5,143 nt of DNA. Source: Legionellales bacterium. Lineage in GTDB: Bacteria > Pseudomonadota > Gammaproteobacteria > PIVX01. The notes below the pieces were generated by a model that was not told where the DNA came from, ran no database searches, and saw only the letters and a program-made list of their open reading frames with translations. Shown piece after piece: positions 1 through 5,125 of the stretch (position 1 is its first letter; each line of letters starts with the position of its first letter). The position numbers and the translations under genes are program-made. The DNA lies in the NCBI GenBank assembly GCA_013215905.1, contig JABSQI010000140.1:1-5143 (forward strand), in the 5' to 3' direction.

Positions 1-599
1 GCAGATTCTTTAATTTGATGCTCTACCTGCTTTTCTATCATCTTTTGCTCAGTATCAGACAAAGATTCAAATTCATCCCATGTAGGGTGATTTGTTTGAT
101 GATTTTCATCAGCATCCATTTCGTTTAAAATATTATTTAAACTTGGACAACTTTCACCATCACCACTTACATTTTGAGCATCAGATAGTAGCTTATAATA
201 AGTCTCTGTACCTGCTCTATAAGGAAGATTCAATTCAGGAAAACTTTCTAATGTAAGTCCTCCTTCAGGTAAATATTGAGCATCAATGTATTGATTTATT
301 TCTAAATCTGCTGCAATATTAAACAGCTTCTTGTCTTTATACTTATCTCTTAGTTGTAAATGACCAAATGCAATGTGCAAAAGTTCATGTTTAAGTAAAC
401 CCATAGTATGATCCATAGATAAACCATCTACAAAATCTGGGTTAATTGTTAGTTTTACCCCTATTCCATGAACAGAAACACCTGCTGTAGGTATTTCTTT
501 ACTATAATGTTTATTTAAACCAACTAAAAAGAGCCCGTAAAAGGGCTCTGTGAATATCAATGATTTACATGCTTTTGATATTTTATCTGCGTGATTCAT
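1..599 (-). CDS. DUF2201-type putative metallopeptidase, N-terminal part (cut by window edge)
   Basis: The reading frame opens at ATG 599-597 and runs off the left edge after 199 codons with no stop, so the C-terminus is missing. An in-frame TAA at 611-609 makes this ATG the only sensible start; AAAAGG lies 5 nt upstream. The zinc-peptidase motif HELLHIAFGH (residues 71-80, HExxHxxxxH) is clear. It is followed by NIAADLEIN (94-102), and preceded by a PFYG segment (19-22). This order of motifs fits the N-terminal domain of the DUF2201 family, whose full-length members add a VWA-like domain and are often found with MoxR-type AAA ATPases. Peptidase activity is predicted by motif only; the family may act in a chelatase-like remodelling system. 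The first 17 nt overlap the end of the upstream gene. A terminator-like hairpin is embedded in codons 17-25. A virion or lysis protease is a less likely alternative. Confidence 0.85.
   Translation of the reverse strand, partial: MNHADKISKACKSLIFTEPFYGLFLVGLNKHYSKEIPTAGVSVHGIGVKLTINPDFVDGLSMDHTMGLLKHELLHIAFGHLQLRDKYKDKKLFNIAADLEINQYIDAQYLPEGGLTLESFPELNLPYRAGTETYYKLLSDAQNVSGDGESCPSLNNILNEMDADENHQTNHPTWDEFESLSDTEQKMIEKQVEHQIKES
526..549 (-). terminator. Terminator-like hairpin inside the metallopeptidase coding sequence
   Basis: On the minus strand a perfect 7-bp stem AGAGCCC / GGGCTCT closes a 6-nt loop (TTTTAC) and runs straight into a T5 tract (530-526). The stem is GC-rich in a very AT-rich region, which is the classic layout of an intrinsic terminator. 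It lies over codons 17-25 of the metallopeptidase, including the conserved PF-x-G segment, so it cannot simply be an intergenic terminator. It may partly end the transcript that carries the upstream genes, or act as an attenuator. Function is inferred from shape only. Confidence 0.5.
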
Positions 600-1080
600 C
601 GTAACCTTTTATATCATTAATTAAATGAATTAAAGCTTTTTCATAAAACTTTAATAATTCTGATTTCGGAGTTGACAAAACATAAGCTTTAATTATTTCT
701 CTAATCTTAGAAAGATTATAATTTTCTGCTTCATAACTATAAATCAAAAAATTAGAATTAAAACTATCAACATACAATTGTAAGCTATCTTGAGTGTCAA
801 AGTTCTTTTCAAACGTTTTTAGAGTAACATTTTTTAAAACTTTTTTATCTGAAAGATCTGGTCTTAAGTACATTATTGCTATACATCTGCTAGAACGTTT
901 AGGAATAAGTTTTACCATTAAACTACTTAATGCTATTTCTACAACATCACTTGTGTTTTGATTAAAGTGATACTTAAGTAAGTTGTACCCCATACCAAAA
1001 TCTTCAAAATTTTTTGATGTCAATAATTGCATCATTGTTGACAACTCATCTAAAGATAAATCATAAATTTTTTTATCCAT
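583..1080 (-). CDS. Unknown protein, third of three tandem paralogs (165 aa)
   Basis: I do not recognise the family. The protein is soluble-looking, mostly helical in composition, with no signal peptide or membrane segment. Its N-terminus carries LLTSKNFEDFGMGY (residues 19-32), matching the signature of the two genes upstream (L-x-S-x-N/S-x-E/D-D-x3-G/A-Y). A second shared block, ELLKFYEKALIHLI (141-154), matches ELMLEYFKRSIIHYL in the gene at 1762-2313. The ATG at 1080-1078 follows the previous stop by 2 nt (TAAGTATG), which indicates translational coupling. Its own last 17 nt overlap the start of the metallopeptidase gene. The leader is A/T-rich with no Shine-Dalgarno. The shared modules suggest family expansion by duplication within the phage; the role is unknown. 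Confidence 0.85.
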   Translation of the reverse strand: MDKKIYDLSLDELSTMMQLLTSKNFEDFGMGYNLLKYHFNQNTSDVVEIALSSLMVKLIPKRSSRCIAIMYLRPDLSDKKVLKNVTLKTFEKNFDTQDSLQLYVDSFNSNFLIYSYEAENYNLSKIREIIKAYVLSTPKSELLKFYEKALIHLINDIKGYDESRR

Positions 1081-1082
1081 AC

Positions 1083-1799
1083 TTAATAAATTTTAAACAA
1101 TCCTTCACCTAAAGGTTTATGTTCTTTTGTTTTAATAAAAGAATCTGCTGCAATAATCAATTCTCTAAATTCTGCTAAATCTAAAATAGCATCCATAGAT
1201 GAATAAGCAGGTAAAATTCTTCTTTGATGAAAAGGATTTGTTTTTTCTAAAGGATTTAAATGATAAAATCTTTTTTTTGCTGGAGATCCTCCTTTAGTAA
1301 CTACTCTATAATGTCTTGCTGCATCAGATTTTGCTTCTTTAGCATTTTCAGAAGAAATTAAACTTAAGTATCTTTTTTCTAGACAATCTTTATAAAAAGA
1401 AATGTAATCTACATGTTCTTTTAATTCTAGAAATAAACCACCTAAAGAAAACATGTAGTATTCTCTTTTTATATAATACTTACCGTTATTAGCTTCTTGA
1501 TGTATAATTCTAAGAGTGCTAAGTTCACTGTTGTAAGCTTTATCAAACCTGTTATATTTCAATTGCTTACCTGTTCTAATGTAATGATCTAAAAAAATCT
1601 TACTGTAATCTTTAGCAAATCTTCTTAAAAGTTGAATTACAGGATGCGTATGCGCGTACATATTTGTTATTACAGTATAACCTATAAGATTGTCGTCTTT
1701 GTTTTTAGAATTTAAAAGTAAAAGCGCATTATGCAATTGAGATTGATTTAAAAACTTTAAATCAACTTCTTCCTGAAGAATTATTTTCCTTTTGTCCAT
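1083..1799 (-). CDS. Unknown protein, second of three tandem paralogs, with extra C-terminal region (238 aa)
   Basis: Not a family I recognise. Residues 27-41 (LLLNSKNKDDNLIGY) carry the same signature as the two neighbouring unknown genes, and a FYKDCL helix at 135-140 corresponds to the second shared block. Beyond about residue 150 it has an extension of some 90 residues not seen in its paralogs. That extension contains a basic, Gly/Pro-containing stretch (about 168-195: KGGSPAKKRFYH, then HQRR) and a helical tail. The basic stretch could bind nucleic acid, but no known motif supports this. The ATG at 1799-1797 lies inside the previous gene, overlapping its last 38 nt, and is preceded by AAAGAATAAAC. 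The start is supported because the signature lies about 27 residues in, as in the paralogs. No membrane segment or signal peptide is visible. Confidence 0.85.
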   Translation of the reverse strand: MDKRKIILQEEVDLKFLNQSQLHNALLLLNSKNKDDNLIGYTVITNMYAHTHPVIQLLRRFAKDYSKIFLDHYIRTGKQLKYNRFDKAYNSELSTLRIIHQEANNGKYYIKREYYMFSLGGLFLELKEHVDYISFYKDCLEKRYLSLISSENAKEAKSDAARHYRVVTKGGSPAKKRFYHLNPLEKTNPFHQRRILPAYSSMDAILDLAEFRELIIAADSFIKTKEHKPLGEGLFKIY

Positions 1800-2313
1800 G
1801 TTTATTCTTTAAGAATTTTGAATAAGCTACATCAATATTATCTTCTAGTTTATTTACATCTATTGCTAAAATATCTTTCAGATTTTTTTTCTTAATCATA
1901 TCTGTTAATACAGTAACATGATAATGATTATATAAACTAGCAAAAACTGTATTTTCTAGATAGTGAATTATACTTCTTTTAAAATACTCAAGCATTAATT
2001 CATTTCTAGGATCATTAGGATACATTTGAATGTATCTTACCAATCTAATTTTAATGTCTCTCCAAGATCTGCTACCCCAAAAATTATGCATAAAAGGATT
2101 AAAATCTTTTGCAGCATTAATAAACGCATCCCGTTTTTCCCAATTAGCTACATTTCTGGACATGATTAAAACAAAACAACTGTTAAGTCGCAGAGTCTTA
2201 ACAGTTGCATATGCCATTTCAGTGTCTTCTTGTGAATTAGAATCTAACATTTTAACAATGTTATCTAAATTGTCAAATGTTATTTCAATCGGATCTTTCT
2301 TTTTCTTCTCCAA
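1762..2313 (-). CDS. Unknown protein, first of three tandem paralogs, probable TTG start (183 aa)
   Basis: Unrecognised family. KMLDSNSQEDTEMAY (residues 21-35) gives the signature shared with the next two genes, and ELMLEYFKRSIIHYL (105-119) is the second shared block. The C-terminus is hydrophilic and ends in a polar tail. The start is unusual. The frame opens at TAA 2322-2320, and the only plausible initiator before the signature is TTG at 2313-2311, preceded by an A-rich run. The first ATG (codon 22) would cut into the conserved motif. The first 29 nt overlap the end of rusA, and the A8 run at 2321-2314 could allow a frameshifted fusion with RusA instead. The last 38 nt overlap the next gene. 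An 11-bp inverted repeat with a U-rich tail sits over codons 36-51. Confidence 0.8.
   Translation of the reverse strand: MEKKKKDPIEITFDNLDNIVKMLDSNSQEDTEMAYATVKTLRLNSCFVLIMSRNVANWEKRDAFINAAKDFNPFMHNFWGSRSWRDIKIRLVRYIQMYPNDPRNELMLEYFKRSIIHYLENTVFASLYNHYHVTVLTDMIKKKNLKDILAIDVNKLEDNIDVAYSKFLKNKHGQKENNSSGRS
2165..2207 (-). terminator. Terminator-like 11-bp hairpin inside an unknown gene
   Basis: A perfect 11-bp inverted repeat has arms 2177-2187 and 2197-2207 (minus strand CAACTGTTAAG / CTTAACAGTTG) and a 9-nt loop. On the minus strand it is followed at once by TTTTGTTTTAAT (2176-2165). This is terminator-like, though the stem has modest GC. It lies over codons 36-46 of the gene at 1762-2313, just after the conserved signature. 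Rough reasoning on chance says an 11-bp perfect repeat with a short loop is not expected in 5 kb. Attenuation between the replication genes and the paralog block is an inference. Confidence 0.45.
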
Positions 2314-2704
2314 TTTTTTTTAGTTTATTGTTATTAGTAATTTGAATATACACACCAGGTTTATTTTTGTTGTACTTATATTTTTTAAACTGAGGTATAA
2401 TATATTCAGCATTATCATCTGGCAACCATCCGTGTTTTACCATATCATCTTGTACAGTTTGACAAGGATTGATATAATCAAATTTATGCCTAGTACCTCT
2501 CACAAATGTAAAAGCTACTTCTACAGGTGTTTCGTATTTGTCAAACTCTTCTGCAAATTCAGAAGCATGTTTTTCAAAATATTCTTTCGTTTTTTTTCTA
2601 TAATTTACTACAGTTTTACTTGCAATAAAGTATTTACCAGTCCATCTTCTACCATTTTTAGAAGAAGGGACAGAACCAGGTATAAAATATTTCTTATTTA
2701 CCAT
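2285..2704 (-). CDS. rusA: RusA-type Holliday-junction resolvase
   Basis: RusA endonucleases act as dimers that cut four-way DNA junctions with metal held by conserved aspartates; phages use them to process recombination and replication intermediates. Here the N-terminal PGSVPSSKNGRR (residues 9-20) matches the usual start of the fold, and the core is HKFDYIN (73-79), then VQDDMVKHGW (84-93) and PDDNAEYI (95-102). The 139-residue length is close to the family's typical ~120, with a short basic/acidic tail. The classical D-x-D-N site reads DYIN (D76, I78), so the middle metal aspartate is absent; D86/D87 and D96/D97 may complete the site. ATG 2704-2702 overlaps the end of the primase by 11 nt. 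The tail overlaps the next gene by 29 nt. Family call is confident; activity is inferred. Confidence 0.85.
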   Translation of the reverse strand: MVNKKYFIPGSVPSSKNGRRWTGKYFIASKTVVNYRKKTKEYFEKHASEFAEEFDKYETPVEVAFTFVRGTRHKFDYINPCQTVQDDMVKHGWLPDDNAEYIIPQFKKYKYNKNKPGVYIQITNNNKLKKIGEEKERSD

Positions 2705-3671
2705 ATATACACTTTTTAAATAAAGGTGCTAACAATTTATGAACTTCATCAAGACCGTGATCTTTAACTGAATCAGATAAATCTTTTTTCATATCTAAAA
2801 ACACACCATCTATGTCATATAGTTCCTTGTATTTTGCTATACCTTTACGACCACCTTCATCATTATCAAATAGCACTATAATTTTCGTGTATCTTTCTCT
2901 TAAATTCTTTATTATATATGGCTTTATTGCGCTATTCTCACTATCAGGTGCAATACATTCAATGTTGTAATTAAACTTATTTAGACTAAGCAAATCTTTC
3001 ATTGATGATGCAATCACTAAATAAGGTTGGTCATATTTTAATTGATCTAAACCTTGAACATAAGCTTTTAATTTAAAGAACTTAGCCTTCTTATTGTAAG
3101 GTTGATATATTTTATAAGCTTCATTGTTTTTATCTAAAAAAGCATACAGATAACCATTCTTTATAATAAGATTAGATATTTCACCATTGTGACTAGTTTT
3201 ACTTATTTTGTAATACTCTACAGGCTTAACATTATATCTATCTAAACTCTTAGAATCAATTTTGTACTTTAACCAATACTCAGCGTCTTTTTTATTCCAA
3301 TCTCTATATTGAATGAAATCAACCTCCCACCTAGCATCAGCTTTTAACTCGTTTAAGGTTTTAATGTTTTCTTTATTTTTATTGTAATCTTCAACCATTT
3401 TATTACACGCTTGTGAATAAGGTATGTTGAACATATACATGACTAACGTGATTTTATCACCTTGTTTACCAGAACTAAAATCTTTAAATACATATTCATG
3501 TCTATCTGTATCTACATAAATACACATACTTGGAGTTTTTTCATTAGTCCAAATAGATTTTATTTTAATAGCTTGACCTGTTAAAGGTTCAGATAAATTT
3601 AAATAATATTGAAACACCCAATAACTTGGAACATTTCTAAAACTGAAAACAATTTTTTTAGTACTGAACAT
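2694..3671 (-). CDS. TOPRIM-domain DNA primase, zinc-finger-less variant
   Basis: Likely makes RNA primers for phage DNA synthesis. The N-terminal ~95 residues follow the layout of the DnaG CHC2 domain: SIWTNEKTPSM (39-49), YVFKDFSSGKQGDKI (60-74) and a helix after it. The zinc-binding Cys/His set is missing, since only C50 and C89 occur there. The TOPRIM domain spans about 216-300, with YLVIASSMKDLLSL (217-230), IVLFDNDEGG (265-274, D269 and D271) and KKDLSD (295-300). The motif I glutamate of DnaG aligns with Ser222. At 325 residues there is no DnaB-type helicase domain. ATG 3671-3669 lies 12 nt after a strong hairpin; the gene's end overlaps rusA by 11 nt. The first codons (MFSTK) repeat those of the upstream gene. 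A TOPRIM nuclease is a weaker alternative. Confidence 0.85.
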   Translation of the reverse strand: MFSTKKIVFSFRNVPSYWVFQYYLNLSEPLTGQAIKIKSIWTNEKTPSMCIYVDTDRHEYVFKDFSSGKQGDKITLVMYMFNIPYSQACNKMVEDYNKNKENIKTLNELKADARWEVDFIQYRDWNKKDAEYWLKYKIDSKSLDRYNVKPVEYYKISKTSHNGEISNLIIKNGYLYAFLDKNNEAYKIYQPYNKKAKFFKLKAYVQGLDQLKYDQPYLVIASSMKDLLSLNKFNYNIECIAPDSENSAIKPYIIKNLRERYTKIIVLFDNDEGGRKGIAKYKELYDIDGVFLDMKKDLSDSVKDHGLDEVHKLLAPLFKKCIYGK

Positions 3672-3673
3672 AG
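3661..3673 (-). repeat. 13-bp start-codon element, copy 2 (primase)
   Basis: The plus strand reads GTACTGAACATAG, 12 of 13 bases identical to GTACTAAACATAG at 4373-4385. On the minus strand both copies run from 2 nt before the ATG to within codon 4 (CTATGTTYAGTAC), giving both proteins the N-terminus MFSTK. It may be a shared translation signal or repressor site, or a trace of duplication. Confidence 0.5.
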
Positions 3674-3683
3674 GATAAAAGTA

Positions 3684-3709
3684 AAGAGAGCTCCAAACGA
3701 AGCTCTCTT
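3684..3709 (-). terminator. Intergenic hairpin between the ssDNA-binding-like gene and the primase
   Basis: A 9-bp perfect stem (minus strand AAGAGAGCT / AGCTCTCTT) with an 8-nt loop TCGTTTGG fills most of the 46-nt gap between the two genes. It is followed by an interrupted T-rich stretch (TACTTTTATCC) that reaches the primase start codon. It could be a partial intrinsic terminator that lowers primase expression relative to the abundant ssDNA-binding protein. It could also be a processing site or a 5' leader structure affecting primase translation. Confidence 0.6.
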
Positions 3710-3717
3710 ATTATTAA

Positions 3718-4383
3718 TTATAGTGAAAAACCAGCAAAATCATCATTCGATGAAAAATCTGATGAGCTGTTATTCTCTACAGGAGTATTTTTACTAACAT
3801 GCTTTCTTACGTGCTTGTCAGCATCAAACGTTAAAATCCTTGGGTTTTCAACATCCAATCTTTCTAATGGTACTCCATCTTTAGACAATCTAGGAAGGTG
3901 CATATCTACATTGATGTAACCATCTTGATTCATCCATTCACGACCACCAACACAAGCATTAATATACTCAGTGTTTTTAAAGATATTTTGACAAGCTGCC
4001 ATAAATTGCTCTATAGTGTTTGCTTGAATTTCATCAACTTCAGAGCGAAGTCCTGTAGCATCACCTAAAAATGCAATAGCTTTAACCATTTCATTATCTC
4101 TGCTTATAGTTCTACCATTTGGTAAAGTAGCATCTTTATAGTGATAAGGAGACATTCTAATCCTTCCTACCTGACCTTGATATCTTGGTCCGTTAGGATT
4201 ATTTTTGTCAACCAAAAATCCTTGAAATTCACCACCAATAGGCTCTGATTCTACATGAAGTAAAATATTATATGCTTCTGGTGTAGGCTTAAATTCAATA
4301 GAATTGATTTTAAGCTTTTGATTTCCTGTTGAAATGATTGGTCCTCTTTTTCCTCCTGTTGATACATCTTTTGTACTAAACAT
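3718..4383 (-). CDS. Putative phage ssDNA-binding protein
   Basis: The 221-residue protein is beta-strand-rich, with GKRGPIIS (11-18), QKLKINSIEF (22-31), an alternating strand YNILLHVESEPIGG (38-51) and RYQGQVGRIRMS (67-78). A conserved-looking CVGGREWMNQDGYINVDMHL (144-163) follows. The C-terminus is low-complexity and acidic, ending SSSDFSSNDDFAGFSL (206-221). This resembles the acidic, Phe-containing tail with which SSBs bind partner proteins. The position between a Sak4-like ATPase and a primase, plus similarity to proteins I recall from Bacteroidota phages, supports an ssDNA-binding role in replication and recombination. No classical OB-fold motif can be proven by eye. ATG 4383-4381 has the A-rich leader AATAAATAAACT and no Shine-Dalgarno. 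A hairpin covers codons 23-33, which may regulate synthesis. Confidence 0.7.
   Translation of the reverse strand: MFSTKDVSTGGKRGPIISTGNQKLKINSIEFKPTPEAYNILLHVESEPIGGEFQGFLVDKNNPNGPRYQGQVGRIRMSPYHYKDATLPNGRTISRDNEMVKAIAFLGDATGLRSEVDEIQANTIEQFMAACQNIFKNTEYINACVGGREWMNQDGYINVDMHLPRLSKDGVPLERLDVENPRILTFDADKHVRKHVSKNTPVENNSSSDFSSNDDFAGFSL
4285..4317. other. Extended inverted repeat in the 5' coding part of the ssDNA-binding-like gene
   Basis: Arms GCTTAAA (4287-4293) and TTTAAGC (4309-4315), then one T-T mismatch, then TCAAT (4295-4299) and ATTGA (4303-4307) enclose a 3-nt loop. Twelve of 13 positions pair. It lies over codons 23-33. On the plus strand it is followed by TTTT, but no gene is read in that direction, so a role as an mRNA hairpin on the minus transcript seems likelier than a terminator. 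It may also just reflect codons for an alternating beta-strand. Confidence 0.4.
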
Positions 4384-4385
4384 AG
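4373..4385 (-). repeat. 13-bp start-codon element, copy 1 (ssDNA-binding-like gene)
   Basis: The plus strand reads GTACTAAACATAG, matching GTACTGAACATAG at the primase start (3661-3673) in 12 of 13 positions. Both cover the ATG and the next three codons in the same register. Confidence 0.5.
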
Positions 4386-4432
4386 TTTATTTATTATACT
4401 TTATAAAAAAAATTAATTTACGAAAAAAATCA
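4384..4432 (-). promoter_or_regulatory. AT-only leader with a possible -10 box
   Basis: The 49-nt gap between the ATPase stop and the ssDNA-binding-like start is almost entirely A/T. On the minus strand it contains T7 and T8 tracts and TATAAT at 4398-4393, only about 10 nt from the ATG. The matching -35 position reads GTAAAT, which is poor, and no Bacteroidota-type TAnnTTTG is seen. A promoter giving a nearly leaderless transcript is possible but weakly supported; the region may simply be an A-rich translation leader. Confidence 0.2.
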
Positions 4433-5125
4433 CTAGTTTTCATACTCAAAAATAGAATCTGCTACCAGTTTCATTGAGTTTGGAATTTGAAAATCTTCAA
4501 ACATTTCCATTGGACTCTTAGCAGTAGTTTCTGTGTCTGTTTGAGTTTCAAACACATATTCTATTCTAGCGTCTTTAGTTTTAATAGTTTTACTAAATAG
4601 AACTATAGAAAATAATCCCTCTACAGTTAAACTATTATCAATCATTTTACCAAGAGTTTTAGCTTTGATCTTAGTTTTACCATTAGCATCCACAATAGTT
4701 TCTGGGTGCATTGTAAAGAAAACTACAAGATCTTCTCTTAACTGAGAAGGCATTCTGATTACAGATGCTAAGTCTTTAGCAATCTTAGTAAACTTATCAT
4801 AACCCTTTTGGTCTACTTTGTCATAGTAGTCAAAAGCAGACATATACTGTAAATCATCTATTACTAGATATTTTACATGAGGTAAAGCTTTAGATACAAA
4901 TACCATAGCTTTTTGTATGTCACTTGCTTTTGACACGTTAATAAAGTTACCTTTTGGATTAGTTTCTTTATTGTACACAGTGTACTTATTTCTCCAACCT
5001 TTAAAAGGTAATACTTTACCACTTACGTTTATGATAACAGTTTCTTGTGGTGGTAAAGTTCTGATGGCGGACGATTTTCCTGAACCTGAATCTCCAATTA
5101 CTAATACAGCGTTAGTGCTATTCAT
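4433..5125 (-). CDS. Sak4-like P-loop ATPase (AAA_24 / RecA-like)
   Basis: Sak4-type proteins are small RecA/RAD51-related ATPases that phages use for single-strand annealing or strand exchange together with an SSB. Walker A is GDSGSGKSS (residues 11-19), directly after a short beta-strand VLVI. Walker B is YLVIDDLQYM (86-95), with D90/D91. VVFFTMHPE (134-142) matches the strand and sensor-like polar residues expected next, and KTLGKMID (156-163) follows. At 230 residues it is near the usual length for this family and has no extra domain. ATG 5125-5123 lies 18 nt from the window edge, with leader AACAAAAAGTAGAGT. It stops with TAG at 4435-4433. The ssDNA-binding-like gene follows after 49 nt, a known partner arrangement. 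A DNA-packaging or partition ATPase is less likely given the neighbours. Confidence 0.8.
   Translation of the reverse strand: MNSTNAVLVIGDSGSGKSSAIRTLPPQETVIINVSGKVLPFKGWRNKYTVYNKETNPKGNFINVSKASDIQKAMVFVSKALPHVKYLVIDDLQYMSAFDYYDKVDQKGYDKFTKIAKDLASVIRMPSQLREDLVVFFTMHPETIVDANGKTKIKAKTLGKMIDNSLTVEGLFSIVLFSKTIKTKDARIEYVFETQTDTETTAKSPMEMFEDFQIPNSMKLVADSIFEYEN

Noticed and set aside
2019..2036. Near-perfect palindrome GATACATT-TG-AATGTATC inside the first paralog
   Set aside because: Eight-bp AT-rich arms with a short spacer are expected about once by chance in 5 kb of such sequence, and it lies inside codons with no operator context.
2030..2323. Open frame of 97 codons on the plus strand
   Set aside because: It is antisense to a well-supported gene that shares motifs with its neighbours, has low-complexity Phe/Ser content at its end, and no leader or family signal.
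2548..2565. 6-bp inverted repeat CTTCTG / CAGAAG in rusA
   Set aside because: Too short to stand out from background and without a U-tract on the coding strand.
2342..2719. Open frame of 125 codons on the plus strand
   Set aside because: It is antisense to the clear RusA gene and its Phe/Ile/Tyr-rich composition is what the complement of Lys/Asn-rich codons gives.
3609..3797. Open frame of 62 codons on the plus strand
   Set aside because: It crosses the ends of two minus-strand genes and the intergenic hairpin; no support as a gene.
4538..4554. 7-bp inverted repeat TGTTTGA / TCAAACA in the ATPase gene
   Set aside because: Stem length is at chance level, there is no U-tract on the coding strand, and it lies well inside the coding region.
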